A DNA stretch of 64,000 nucleotides from Amblyomma americanum (lineage: Eukaryota > Arthropoda > Arachnida > Ixodida > Ixodidae), in assembly GCF_052857255.1 (NCBI RefSeq), contig NW_027526502.1, positions 292,501-356,500 on the forward strand. The letters run 5' to 3'. A program made the position numbers and the translations under genes. Of this stretch, positions 20,115-31,429 are shown one piece after another (the stretch's first letter is position 1; every line of letters begins with the position of its first letter). The notes below the pieces were generated by a model. The model was given only the letters and a program-made list of their open reading frames with translations. It had not been told where the DNA came from and did no database searches.

Positions 20115-20265
20115 CAATGTAATGTTAAAATAAAGGAAAAGAGCAGAGTGGGTCAGGGAACAAACACGAGGTAATGACGTCCTATTTGAAATCAAGAAGA
20201 AATAGGCTTGGGCGAGGCATGTCATGCGAAGGCAAAATGAACGATGGTCATTGCCGTTTTCACGC
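20115..20265 (+). pseudogene. RTE LINE fragment, diverged
   Basis: The plus strand encodes a series matching the RTE C-terminal region of 13,736-15,358: RAEWVREQTR, NDVLFEIKKK and RHVMRRQ-type residues, with short indels. Only about 150 bp of the element is present. It is older than the copies at 13.7 and 50.6 kb, judging by its divergence. Confidence 0.6.
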
Positions 20266-21564
20266 CCAGTGATTACAATTGGTACCAGCAAATTTAGAGG
20301 ACACCAGTCTTGAACTGCTGTTTCTGCATTTCCCGCATGCAGCCATTCGTAAACTTATGTTCGTTGCCTTTCATCTGGCCGACATATGCTAGTAACCAGG
20401 AGAGGGATATAGAAATTGCGTACGCTTTGCTGTCACCATCGCCTGGCGCCACGTCCTCTCTAGAACCGTGTATTTCTTTTTCTCTGATCACGTGTAAGGA
20501 CACAAGTAAATCTCACGCTACTCCTTCATAATGTTTTTTTTTTGCTAAGCACTTTTATAAGCGCTATAATATTTCGCAAATAGTGATTCTCAATAGAATC
20601 CCTGGAATCTGAAGGCCCTATTGAAGAATTAGCATTGCGATCGTATTTTAGTAACTTGTGATTGCCTGTGTTGAGTATATATCGCCTCTTCCGCTGTCTA
20701 TATGTAAAAATGAACACTTTTTTTCGAAGAAAATGTCCACATTTAGCGCAAACACTTCTCACTCGAAAAGGAAGAAGTTTCAAGAGCGGCCCGCCACACG
20801 TACTGTAGTGTCAATTCATACGATGAAGAAGAAATAGCATTCATCGCACGTAGGCCAACAGCAGCAACAACAACAATGATCCAAAGACAAAGCATAACAC
20901 AAAAGAAATGAACTACTATGGAATATCGCTAAAACAAACTGAAAACTGCAGACCCGAGTGGCAGCACAAACACCGAAGGTTGAAAACCCTCCAGCTTTCA
21001 AACCTCCGAAACGCCGACCAACTCGCTCAACAGCTCGTCTTGTAGGACCAAAAACAACCATTAAAAAAATTCGTATTGTGGATCCAGCATGACACTGCTG
21101 GACTAGGCAGTAACTCTAAATACGAAATCCCACCGTAAGCAGCACCTTAAGTGTACGAATACTTCGAACGCTTCTGCATTGGCTAAATCATCTGGAGTTT
21201 CGCGTTACAAATTTCTTGTTAGTGCAGTAAAGAAATGCTCCAATCACGAGGCTTGGAAATCTGGATACTGGGAGCGCGGTGGTCCCTCTTACATGACAGC
21301 TCTCAAATGAACCAGTGCTTGTCTTCAACCAACAAGAGAATTCTGATCGCGTATAGGCCGCACACTATTCTGTACACAACGAAGAAATTACAACACAGGT
21401 ACAAACTGTGCGTCATGTGTTTCTCGAGTACTCTTGGTAAAAACTGGGGCAGCCTCTACTCCAGCAGAGACAAGTGCAGTTTCAAAGCACATTATATTGC
21501 ATTACATTTTCAAGCAAATCTCAAAACTGAACAGTTCGCACCCGCTAGGTCTCAATACCGCCGG
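20266..21564. other. No recognised feature
   Basis: Mixed AT-rich sequence. A CAACAACAACAA run near 20,865 gives a cysteine-rich frame on the other strand, which is an artefact. The plus-strand frame 21,235-21,618 (127 codons) resembles nothing I know apart from its last residues, which belong to the RTE fragment that follows. Confidence 0.35.
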
Positions 21565-22412
21565 TTTACAAGACGTATTCCGAGGCCTGAATTGGGAACA
21601 GTCAGGTATAAAAGCTAATGGTAGAATACCTCAATATTCTGCGATTCGTTGATGGCATTGCTTTGCTGAGTCACTCAGGGGATGAAGCTGCAAAGCATGA
21701 TCAATGAGTTAGAGAGGCAGAGCAGAACGACGGGTCTGAAAATTAGCATGCAGAAAACCAAAGTAATGTTCAACAGCCTAACAAACGAACAGCAGCTCAC
21801 AATTGGCAACGAGGTGCTGGAAGTGGTAAAGGAATACGTCTACTTAGGGCAGGTAGTGACAGCTGATCCGAATCTTGAGAGGCAAATAACTATAAGGATA
21901 AGAATGGGGTGGAGCGCATATGGCAGGTTCTCCCAGATCATGAATGGCAGTTTACCAATATCCCTGAAGAGAAAAGTGTACAACAGCTGTATCTTACCAG
22001 GACTCACCTACGGGGAAGAAACGTGGAGGCTAACGAAAAGGGTTCAGCTTAAGTTAAGCCAAGGAAAGAAAAATGATAGATTTATAACGTTAAGAGACCG
22101 GAGTAGGGCGGAGTGGATGAGGGAGCCAACGCTTGTAATGACATCCTAGTCGAAACCAAGAGGAAGAAATGGGCTTGAGCAGGGCATGTACTGCGAAGTA
22201 AATTAAGGTAACCGCTAGTCCATAAGTGTAACGGAGTGGATTCCAAGAGAAGGCAAGCGCAGTAGGGTGCGGCAGAAAGTTAGGTGGGCGGATGAAATTA
22301 AGAAGTTCGCAGGCACAGGGTGGGCGCAGCTGGCAAAGGACAGGGTTAATGGAAAGACATGGGAGAGGCCTTTGTCCTGCAGTGGGCATAGTCAGGCTGA
22401 TGATGATGATAA
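21565..22412 (+). pseudogene. RTE LINE 3' part, older copy 3
   Basis: The frame 21,682-22,149 encodes LQSMINELERQSR, KTKVMFNSLTNEQQL, EYVYLGQVVTADP and MGWSAYGRFSQIMNGSLP, matching the RTE copies at 13.7 and 50.6 kb. Short insertions and deletions break it near 21,660 (the FADD box region is lost) and after 22,149. The end WADEIKKFAGTGWAQLAKDR and a TGATGATGATGAT tail near 22,400 mark the 3' end. Inserted in the opposite orientation to the two young copies. Confidence 0.75.
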
Positions 22413-22671
22413 ACTGTGTACACGTGCATGCACGTGCAAATATCATCGCGCTAGATATGAACTGCACAGCGAGAGCTAAGGCCGAAGGGCATTCGGGTTA
22501 GTGTTCGTGGCTCGGATGGAAAAGCTTTCGCCATTCCGGAGACCACCACGCAGCCTTGGGCCGTGAACTATCTGCGGTTGCTTCGCTTCGTATCCGCTGG
22601 CGTATCGACACCTTTTCCTACCATCCCAGTCGAAAAAAAAACGACACAACTGTGTCAAAAATATGACACAG

Positions 22672-23550
22672 TGTCACATATATTAAGGAGCCTAAATTAA
22701 ATTTTACAGGAAAAAGGTGTGAAGAAGACGACGCGAATTAACCGAAGAATAAAGAAGAGGAAGAACAAGCATTCGTTGAGGTGGAGAGAGATGATTGGTG
22801 GAGAAGGATACGGTGACGTGGAGAGAGATTATTGGTGGAGAAGACGACGACAAGGCTTACGTGGACTAACACCGAGGCTATAAAAGCGCGAGTGAGAGCG
22901 AGGCACAGGGGGGAAACAGCAGAGAAGCGGAGGCTCCGGCGGGTCAGGGACACATCGGCTGGAAGAGAGCGACGCCGGCTACTGCTCCGGTAAGCTCGTG
23001 TTCTACGACATCGCATCGTGGTCTTCCTGCCGTGCCTGAGCCCGTTCCGGGGAGTCAACAGAGGACGCTACCGCCTGCTACGGCCAGGGGTGTCTCCAGC
23101 GCTGTTGCCACCCATCCGGGTAGTGCCCCGACGCCAACAACACCGGCATCACCTCCACGGGCGCTTGGACCGGGAGCTTGTACGACACAGCCAGCGACGC
23201 CGCCAGCGACGCCAGCCCAATAACGTCGAACACCGCCAGCGACGCCAGCCCAAGCACGCCGAACGCAGCCTCGACGCCGGCTACGGGATCCACACAACTC
23301 CGCAGCCACACCGAACCAACCGTGAGCACGAACGCCGACCGCTAATAGTAGAACACTAGTAGTAGACGCTAGTAGCAGTGTACCCGGGTCGCGTGTATTT
23401 ATAGTATTTGTGTTTTGTGTTAGTTTTGTTTGTTGTGTGTTCTAGTGTGTGTGCCACGTAGCAGCGTGTATTAAATATGCGTTTGTGTAGGTACACCCGT
23501 CGCCTAGTCCATTCTTTCGGTCCGAGTGTTCTCAGGAGAGATCCGTGACA
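22672..23550 (+). repeat. 5' long terminal repeat
   Basis: Begins TGTCACATATATTAAGG and ends ATCCGTGACA. It matches 28,331-29,210 along its whole length with scattered substitutions and a few indels, mainly in a GCCAGCGACGCC-type internal repeat near 23,200-23,260. All long frames inside it are compositional. TATA-like and terminator-like strings are placed as in a promoter-bearing LTR. Confidence 0.92.
22879..22885 (+). promoter_or_regulatory. TATA box of the 5' LTR
   Basis: TATAAAA in a CpG-rich context about 207 bp into the LTR. The same string is at the equivalent place of the 3' LTR (28,543-28,549). It would drive transcription of the element RNA. Confidence 0.6.
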
Positions 23551-23640
23551 AAGATAAGTGGCGAGCTTGTGCCAGGATACATTTCCTTTTCCTTTTTTTG
23601 CTTTGTCCCAGATTTTTCCGATCTCTCGACGGCAGAAAGT

Positions 23641-24832
23641 ATGGATTTGGCAAACACTTTAGAACTGGCGCTCAAGCTGGGGTTAAGCAAAGAGGCGATG
23701 CGTCTATATGACGAGGAGGGAAAGAGGCAGAAAGAGGAGGCAGATAGGCAGAGAGAGGAAAGGGCGCAAGCACGCGCAGAAGCTCGTGAAGCAGAAGAAC
23801 GCGAGGCGAAAAGAGCTCGCGAGGCAGAAGAACAGGAGAAAAGAAGGATAGAACGGGAGAACGAGTTTATTTTGTGGAAACAGGCGCATGTCGCGGGAGG
23901 ATATGAGGAGACCACGGACAATGATCAGCGTTCCTTAGCGGGTACAGAATCTCCTAGACCAGCCAGAGTTTGCCCAAGAAAGCTGATGGCTCCTTTTGAT
24001 GACAAGAGAGATGATTTGGATGAATATCTGCAACGATTCGAGATAGCTTTGGGGCAAGGCTGGGAGCGCAGTGAATGGGCCACTGCATTTAGCATGTGTT
24101 TAGTTGGAGAGGCGCTGAATGTGTTTGGAAGGATGCCCGCTGCTGATTCCATGGACTACGAGGAAGTCAAAAAGGCACTCCTCCAAAGATTCAGGCTTAC
24201 GGCAGAAGGGTTTCGTGAGATTTCGCACCGCGAAACCTGAGGATTCGGAAACCGCGAAGCAGTTTTCCTGCAGGCTGACCAACTATTTTGACAGGTGGCT
24301 TGATATGTCAAACACAGAAAAGAGTTTTGAAGGGGTGCGTGACAAGCTGGTCACAGAGCAATTTTTAGCGTGTTGCAGCTCATTAGAAGAGTTCGCCGAC
24401 ACTGCAGACCAATTCCTCAAGGCTCAATGGCTAAGAAATTTGAGTAAGGCAAAGGAGGAAACCCAAAAGGTCCTAGAGACAGATGCGGCAAAACCAAGAG
24501 CTTATGGCGGTGCGTCTAAGGCGCCAGTAAGGTGTTTTCTCTGCGGCAAGGTGGGACACCGTGCAGCTGACTGTCGGACTAGTAGCGCTGCCCAAAAAAC
24601 ACAGGCTTTGTGTCAAGGTTGTAAGAGGAGGGATCATACTCTGGATGAGTGCCGATACAGAACGCAGGACCGAGGTGCATGCGTTGTCGACTCTAGGGTA
24701 GAACTTGTTACGCCACCCGAAGTTCCACAGCTGAGAGGAGAGCAAACGCCGCTGGAAAATGAGGCAGTGAGTGGAACACCCAAGTCGAAAGCAGGTTGGG
24801 CAAATAGGGGACCGTCCTATATTGGTGCTTAG
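23641..24832 (+). pseudogene. gag: gag polyprotein of the Gmr1-like element, frameshifted
   Basis: From the ATG at 23,641 the frame encodes a charged, coiled-coil-like region rich in Glu, Arg and Ala (residues ~25-80), then a capsid-like part (FDDKRDDLDEYLQRFE, WATAFSMCLVGEALNVFGRM). A frame change near 24,213 leads into the second frame, with YFDRWLDMSNTEKSF and two CCHC zinc knuckles: CFLCGKVGHRAADC at 24,533-24,574 and CQGCKRRDHTLDEC at 24,611-24,652. The capsid packages element RNA and the knuckles bind it. The frame stops at 24,832, inside the start of the protease, so a programmed or mutational shift separates gag from pol. Confidence 0.85.
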
Positions 24833-26623
24833 AGACAGCGGAGCCAACACAGTCTTGGTTCGGAGAAGCCTGGTGAAGAACGAGGATCGTACAGGGGAAG
24901 CGTCGGCCGTCACTCTTGTAGATAGCACAGTAAATTACCTTCCTGAAGCCAGGATTCTAGTGTCAATGCCGTATTATACTGGGCAGGTAGTGGCAAAATG
25001 CGTAGACCAACCCATCTACGATCTCATCTTGGGGAACATTACGGGTGCAAGAGGTGTCGAAGACCCCGATCCCGAGTGGAGGATGCTCGACGTTGAAGAA
25101 CATCCAAAGGATGAAAGGCCTGCGACAGCTCAGACGGGTGCAGTCAGTTTCTCGTCGGCAGTGGAGACAAGAGCTCAAGCGACAGCCCGAGCAACGCAGC
25201 GTCCGCTCTCTACTCCTGTTACGATGTGCCTGAGCGTAACACCGGGAGAAATTTCAATTAGGCAAAAAGAAGACCCGAGCCTGAAGACCTGCTTCGAAAG
25301 AGTCGGGGAAAGAGTGAAAAGAAAGAAGTGTCGTTCGTCATTCGAATATCAATTGGTAAATGGTCTTCTGCACAGGGAGTGCATATTTAGTTCAGGAAGG
25401 CGGGTCCAACAGCTGGTGTTACCGAGAGACATGCGAGAGACAGTGCTACGCTTAGGACATGACGCCATTATGGCCGGACACCAGGGTGTTCAAAAAACGG
25501 TGTCTAGGATCACCGAGGAGTTCTTTTGGCCGGGTGTTCAGAGTGACGTTAAGCGCTTTGTTCGCTCATGTGATGTGTGCCAGCGCACAGTTCCGAAGGG
25601 AAGAGTTGGTCCCGTGCCTCTGGGAAAGATGCCAGCCATCGACCTACCGTTTCAGCGAGTTGCAATTGACATTGTGGGGCCAATCTCTCCAGTATCCGCC
25701 AAAGGCAATAGATATGTGCTTACTCTCGTTGACGTGGCCACTCGTTATCCTGACGCTATTCCACAGAGAACTATTGACAGTATCCAAGTGGCGGAGGGTC
25801 TTGTGGAAATGTTTTCGCGTTATGGGTTCCCGAAGGAAATTTTGTGTGACCGGGGCTCGAACTTCACATCGGAACTAATGAAGGAGGTTAACCGCCTTTT
25901 GTCAGTGAGGCAGTTACTGACGACGCCTTACCATCCCATGTGCAATGAATGGGCTTGTAGAGCGTTTCAACGGCACCCTCAAAAACATGATCAAGAAAAT
26001 GTGCCAGGAGAGACCTACTGATTGGGATAGATATCTCCCAGCTATTTTGTTCGCTTACCGCGAAGTACCACAAACGAGTCTTGGTTTCTCGTCTTTTGAG
26101 ATGTTGTATAGGAGACCCGTTAGAGGTCCACTTACAATACTCAAGGAGCTGTGGGCTAATAAGGAGATTGCATCAGATCTCAAGACAACTTACACATACG
26201 TTCTTCAGTTGCGGGACAAGTTGGAAGAAACATGCAGTCTTGCCTGGAAAGGGCGCGCGAACGCTATAAGGGCTACTATGACAAGAAAGCCACTCACAGG
26301 AATTTGAATCTGGGCGACAAGGTTCTCATCTTGCTACCCACGGATCATAATAAGTTACTGATGCAGTGGAAGCGCCCTTACCTTGTGACGTAGAAGAAAA
26401 ACGACCTGGATTATGAGTTATTGATAAATAACACCAAGAAGGTTTTCCATGCAAACATGTTGAAAAAGTACGAAGAAAGGGTTCCCATACAGTGCGCCCC
26501 CAAGGTAGTATGCTCGGTAGTAGCCGAGGAGACAGATGATGATGTCGAGATGCCCACATGCAGTGGGAAGAAAACGGTAGGTTGGGATAAGGTGCTAATA
26601 AACCCCAATTTGAATGAACCCTG
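24771..26623 (+). pseudogene. pol: pol N-terminal part: protease and integrase
   Basis: The frame 24,771-26,021 starts with an aspartic protease: LVLRDSGANTVLV, with the DSG triad at 24,834-24,842, and LILGN near 25,030. A HHCC zinc finger follows (GHDAIMAGHQG ... SCDVCQRT). The integrase core then shows VAIDIVGP (Asp 25,668-25,670) and LCDRGSNF (Asp 25,848-25,850). A one-base frame change near 25,940 leads to NGLVERFNGTLK with the catalytic Glu at 25,960-25,962. A second shift near 26,270 leads to a GPY/F-type module (KVLILLPTDHNKLL, WKRPYLVT), then a linker to 26,623. Integrase joins element DNA to the target. Its position before RT is the unusual point. Confidence 0.85.
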
Positions 26624-26639
26624 AAGCTCACATATAAAG

Positions 26640-27979
26640 GCCCTCCTCCAAAGCAAAGAGGGTGTGTTTTCAAATGTGCCGGGAAAAACGGATATCATAA
26701 GTTGCAGACTAGATCTTTCTACAGATAGACCAATCAGCGTGAAGCAATACCCACTACCTTTAGCAGCTCAAGAATCAATAGAAAAGGAGATGCGGGATAT
26801 GTTGGAGCTTGGTGTGATTGAGAGGTCGTGGTCAGCATACAATGCGCCTCTCGTGGTTGTCAAAAAACCCGATGGTACTAACCGACTGTGTGTAGATTTT
26901 CGTCGGCTAAATGACATCATAGTACCCGATGCAGAACTCACACCAAGAGCGGACGTGGTGCCCGCTAAGGTGGCTCACAAAAGATTTTTTTCTAAATTCG
27001 ACTTAGCTAAAGGGTATTGGCGGATACCAATGGAATATTCTTCTAAAAAGAAGACTGCCTTTTCGTGCTCGGCGGGTTTATTCCAGTTTAAATTCATGCC
27101 TTTTGGTTTGAAGACAGCGTCTGCAATATTCACGAAGCTGATAAGGAAAGTTTTGGATGGGCTCCAAAATGTAGAACACTATATTGATGACATCCTGGTG
27201 GCAACAGATACATTGGAAGAGCATGTAACTACGCTGGAAAAACTATTTGATAGAATTCAGCAAGCCAGGTTGACCATAAAGCCGGCAAAATGTGAGGTGG
27301 GCTTTGAAGCCATTTCTCTTCTCGGACACAAGCTGGGGATTGGCCGTATCACGACGAAAGACATCTTGGACAAAATACAGCAGGCCCAGACACCGACGAC
27401 CAAGAAAGAGGTACAGCCGTTCCTGGGCTTAACGGGATACTACAGGGACTTTATTCCCGATTATGCCCACATAGCCGACCCACTTGTCGAACTCACTAAG
27501 AAGGGGGCAAGCAATAAGCTAGATTGGACTGCTGAACATAAAAATGCATTCGTGATGTTAAAAGGACATATGGCAAGGCCGCCCGTTCTGCTTGCTCCGA
27601 ATATGGATAAAGAGTTTGTGCTTCGCACTGATGCATCAGATCGAGCTTTAGGAGCCGTACTCTTGCAAGAAGAGAATCGCGTGCTACATCCGGTATTTTT
27701 TGCAAGCAAGAGATTATCGGCTAGTGAACGCAACTACTCCACCGTTGAAAAGGAATGTTTGGCGGTGGTGTGGGCGGTAAAGAAATTCCACATTTATCTG
27801 TATGGGAGACATTTCAGGGTTCAGACAGATCATTAGCGGCTTGAATATTTAACCACGGCCAAAATGATCAATAGTAAAGTTATGAGATGGAGTTTGGCCT
27901 TGTAAGAATACTCATTTCAAGTTGAATATAATAAAGGCAGAGATAACGTTGGAGTGGACTTCATGAGTAGAGCCAACTG
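26640..27979 (+). pseudogene. pol: pol C-terminal part: reverse transcriptase and RNase H
   Basis: The 390-codon frame 26,664-27,836 carries all RT motifs of Ty3/gypsy type: WSAYNAPLVVVKKPDGT, RLCVDFRRLND, FSKFDLAKGYWRIPM, FMPFGLKTASAIF, and YIDDILVA with the catalytic pair at 27,180-27,191, then FLGLTGYYRDFIPDYA. RNase H follows (LRTDASDRALGAVLLQ, STVEKECLAVVWAVKKF). A TAG at 27,834-27,836 replaces a glutamine codon inside the QTDH-x-RLEYL block, after which frame and motif continue to a stop near 27,979. Catalytic residues remain, so only few changes separate this reading frame from an intact one. Confidence 0.88.
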
Positions 27980-28316
27980 AACAGCTCTAGGTATCTCTGG
28001 CATGTATCTTGTTGTTGCGTTATTGTATCTCTAGGATTTATTTTGTTGTTGTTGTTGCTGCTGTTGGTGGTACGTAATTACACAAGGGAGTGTGTTGTAG
28101 ACACGAACATGTTTATTAAGGACTCTGTGCGGACAGCGGCAGTGGTGTGTTCTGGAAACGCAATTTGGTGTGCCGTTTTAGCGGTGTGCGTTTGGTGTGT
28201 GGTGGACCTCTGCGGTGTGTTGTGTGCTGGGTCCAGAATCGTCACAGAAGATAGTCGGTTGGCTGGATGGCTTGAAGATGAGGATGACGTGAGCAGTTTT
28301 TCATGGAAAAACTCTT

Positions 28317-28330
28317 GAGAGAGGGGGCCT
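28317..28330 (+). other. Polypurine tract before the 3' LTR
   Basis: GAGAGAGGGGGCCT lies immediately before the TGTCAC start of the 3' LTR, the expected place for the plus-strand primer in reverse transcription. Between the pol stop and this tract (27,980-28,316) only a 91-codon hydrophobic frame exists; it is TTG-repeat driven and not envelope-like. Confidence 0.75.
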
Positions 28331-29210
28331 TGTCACATATATTAAGGAGCCTAAATTAAATTTTAAAGGAAAAAGGTGTGAAGAAGACGACGCGAATTAA
28401 CCGAAGAATAAAGAAGAGAAAGAAGAAGCATTAGTTGAGGTGGAGAGAGATGATTGGTGGAGAAGGATACGGTGACGTGGAGAGAGATGATTGGTGGAGA
28501 AGAGAAGACGACGACAAGACTTACGTGGACTAACACCGAGACTATAAAAGGGCGATAGAGAGCGAGGCACACGGGGGAAACAGCAGAGAAGTGGAGGCTC
28601 CGGCGGGTCAGGGACACATCGGCTGGAAGAGAGCGACGCCGCTACGGTAAGCTCTCGTTCTACGACATCGCATCGTGGTCCTCCTGCCGTGCCTGAGCCC
28701 GTTCCGGGGAGTTAACAGAGGACGCTACCACCTGCTACGGCCAGGGGTGTCTCCAGCGCTGTTGCCACCCATCCGGGTAGTGCCCCGACGCCAACAACTC
28801 TGGCATCACCTCCACGGGCGCTTGGACCGGGAGCTTGTACGACACAGCCAGCGACGCCGCCAGCGACGCCAGCCCAAGCACGTCGAACACCGCCAACGAC
28901 GCCAGCCCCAGCACGCCGAACGCCGAACGCAGCCTCGACGCCGGCTACGGGTCCACACAAAGCCGCAGCCACACCGAACCAACCGTGAGCACGAACGCGG
29001 ACCGCTAATAGTAGAACACTAGTAGTAGACGCTAGTAGCAGTGAGCCCGGGTCGCGTGTATTTATAGTATTTGTGTTTTGTGTTAGTTTTGTTTGTTGTG
29101 TGTTCTAGTGTGTGTGCCACGTAGCGTGTATTAAATGTGCGTTTGTGTGGGTACACCCGTCGCCTAATCCATTCTTTCGGTCCGAGTGTTCTCAGGAGAG
29201 ATCCGTGACA
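28331..29210 (+). repeat. 3' long terminal repeat
   Basis: An 880-bp counterpart of 22,672-23,550, with the same TGTCAC...GTGACA termini. TATAAAA is at 28,543-28,549. The base differences and small indels between the two LTRs arose after insertion and could date the event once counted exactly. CACAG at 29,211-29,215 completes the target duplication. Confidence 0.92.
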
Positions 29211-29340
29211 CACAGTCTTTTGCAGTTTTGTCGGCAGATTGTCTGTCGCTTTAAAGTATTTTCTGCAGTGCTGTAGTTTTTTCTATACAACTTTTGTGTA
29301 GTCTGTCGTTCTGCAGTACTTTTCGGCACAAAATACTGTT

Positions 29341-29575
29341 AGCTGCCGCGGTGGCTCAGTGGATATGGTGCTCGCCTGCTGACCCGATGGGCGCGGGTTC
29401 GATCTCGGCCGCGGCCATGGAATTTCGATAGAGGCGAAATGGTAGAGGCATGTGTACTGTTATTTATCAGCGCACTTTAAAAACCCCCGGTGGTGGAAAT
29501 TTCCGGACCCCTTCACTACAGCGTCATTCGATTGCCATAGTCGCTTCGGGATGTTGAACCCCCATAAACCAAACC
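29341..29575 (+). mobile_element. tRNA-derived SINE
   Basis: The head GCTGCCGCGGTGGCTCAGTGG (A-box type) and GCGGGTTCGATCTCG (B-box type) form an RNA polymerase III promoter about 55 bases apart. The body includes GATAGAGGCGAAATGG, a TGGTGGAAATTTCCGGACCC segment and a TTCACTAC block, and ends near AACCCCCATAAACC. It is the best-preserved SINE head in the window. It lies 125 bp after the LTR element. No clear target duplication was found. Confidence 0.75.
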
Positions 29576-29884
29576 AATGTGCTGTTGTTACAAGTTGTTA
29601 GTCGAAAACATATTGCATAAAGTCTGTTGTGATGACAAACTTTGGTGTTGTATTTAGCGACTGGGATGGGACGGCGTTGCTGTTTATCTCCGCGAGGAAT
29701 TGAACAGCAATTGACGGAAGTAGCGGCAGGCTGCCGTTGAGGGGCTGAGCGGCGTAGCTGTCCGAAGCCGCGTGAATTCCCATCGATCTGATGGGAAAAG
29801 GAAGCGGCGGGGGTTTCTTATGAGCACATTTGGAGTCCCGCCTGTTTTCCCCGACTCAAGTAACCAAGAAAGTGCTGTCGTTAC

Positions 29885-30092
29885 CTGCTGGCTGGGAGCA
29901 ACAGGTTGAACAGCGGCACCTGGATGGTGGCGTGCCGGAACCACAGGCAGGTGCGGTAGGCCGCACAACTGTGGCCGCTGGTGGCGCCGCCGTGTCCGGC
30001 CGCGGGTTGCCTCGGCTGGCTCGCCGCTAGGGCCGCCATGGTCTCCCGACCCGTGCGCACACCTGCGATGTCGCAGCTCTCGCCTACTGCAT
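29885..30092 (-). CDS. Possible host protein-coding exon (unrecognised)
   Basis: On the reverse strand, an ATG at 30,037-30,039 (context GAGACCATGG) opens a frame of 51 codons, starting MAALAASQPRQPAAGHGG and including YRTCLWFRHATIQVPLFNLL. It ends at CCAGCAG directly before GTAACG (29,879-29,884), a credible splice donor. Upstream, a pyrimidine tract ending CCCTCCCAAG (about 30,093) could be a splice acceptor, giving an exon of 208 bp open throughout. The DNA is GC-rich, unlike nearby repeats. I do not recognise the protein. It may equally be a chance frame or part of an unknown element. Confidence 0.35.
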
Positions 30093-30099
30093 CTTGGGA

Positions 30100-31425
30100 G
30101 GGGGAAGAGAAAAAAATTCGCAGAGGGGGAAAAAGACGCGGCTGGAGAGTGGCGCTTAACCATGCGGGAGGACCTGCCGGGCATCGTGCACAGGGGCGCT
30201 GCCGCATGCTGTTTCATTTATAGACTCTACAGGGGCAACCAACCACTTTTGAAAAGAACGAGATCACGTCGGACGAAGCCAAGGTGCTGTAGGCGGGATT
30301 CGAGAGAGTTTTGTGGAGAACATGTGATGTGACACTATCCCGATCGATATGGTGGAGCCTGCCTCGTGTTGTCGGACAGGATCGCAGAGGGTTATTATGA
30401 AGGCGGGTGGATAGGTTTAATTTGATTTCATTTATTTCAACAAACAACGAGGGACGAGGTTGTGATGGAAAACAAGGGGGGAAAGCTGCAAATAAGGCAG
30501 TTTGACTGGCCCCACGTTCCGTTTACAATGGAAAGAGCATTGAGGTGTGCTGCTCCTTCGTCGATGGCTGATAGCGGGTAGGCTAGGAGCGAGCTAGTCT
30601 CCAGGACGGATTGAGGCGCGGGTCACCTGGAAGTTGGAACCAAGTACAATTTTCTGGTGTACCTGTGTGTGTGTGCGTGTGTGTGGGGGGGGGGGATCTT
30701 AGCCAGCTTGTAAAATTCGATTCGCTGACATGATGCTCTGCGTTGCGAAGGGAATTAGGGATAGAAAAACGGAAGGAGAGAGGCCCACAAAAGGATAAAG
30801 AAGTAGAAGAAGAACAGATAAACCAAATATCAAGAATGCAAAATAAATAGGCATTGAATGTGGGCAGAAGTGCATTAACGAGCATTACTAGATCTTCCTA
30901 AATAGATGCTGACAACGTTCACTGCATGAAGTGTGCATAATGATCAGATGTGAAAAGGTATCAGGCTTTGTCGAGTAGACCACCGTAGTTTAAATAGGCA
31001 CATTTATTATTTATTATTATTATTGGAATTAGAATTTATTAATATTATTAGAATTATAAGTAAATTAAATTCGGTATATAGGCGAGGGTCCCCAAGTCAA
31101 TTAAGCGACTGTCACAGGACGCCCGGTCGATCAATTATGAGTGGAATAACAAACAAGCAGCAACACAGACAAGTGCATTTAGCAGTAATAACGATGGTAA
31201 TTTATATAAAGTAACTTTATATCTAATGGAAATGAAATAATAGATAAAAAATAAAAGAAAAGAAAATAAATAAAAAGAAAAGATAAATGCAATAAAACTG
31301 AGAGGATGGTCACCAATGGTTAACGCGACATTCAGCGTCAGCGGTTAAGGTATTTATACTTTACGATATTCTCACGTATCGATGACTGCAGTTAGACCAC
31401 CGAAAAGGGCTTCTAGAAGAAACTG
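30100..31425. other. No recognised gene; simple repeats
   Basis: Contains a GT/G-run (about 30,662-30,696), a TTATTA run near 31,001-31,024 and an A-rich AAATAAAAG stretch near 31,245-31,290. Frames are short and unconvincing. No repeat family is recognised. Confidence 0.4.
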
Positions 31426-31429
31426 CTCA

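Larger units (their letters stand above)
22672..29210 (+). mobile_element. Gmr1-like Ty3/gypsy LTR retrotransposon, complete structure
   Basis: Two long terminal repeats (879 and 880 bp, both TGTCAC...GTGACA) flank an internal region with gag, protease, integrase, reverse transcriptase and RNase H. A 5-bp target duplication CACAG stands at 22,667-22,671 and 29,211-29,215. The integrase (25.3-26.4 kb) lies upstream of the RT (26.6-27.9 kb). In ordinary Ty3/gypsy elements integrase follows RNase H; the inverted order with gypsy-type RT defines the Gmr1-like group. No envelope-like gene is seen. Several frameshifts and one stop, together with visible LTR differences of a few percent, show a non-functional copy of moderate age. 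Confidence 0.9.

Noticed and set aside
20816..21061. Cysteine-run secreted peptide on the reverse strand
   Set aside because: The cysteine run is a CAACAA repeat read backwards; no signal peptide or homologue.
22738..23359. Several arginine/alanine-rich frames on both strands within the LTRs
   Set aside because: They recur in both LTRs and reflect GC-rich composition with GACGCCAGC repeats, not genes.
28043..28318. 91-codon hydrophobic frame after pol, considered as envelope
   Set aside because: Its hydrophobic start comes from a TTG/CTG run; no signal peptide, cleavage site or glycosylation pattern of an envelope gene.
29341..29415. tRNA gene
   Set aside because: Same reason: the tRNA-like head continues into a SINE body, with no mature tRNA 3' end.
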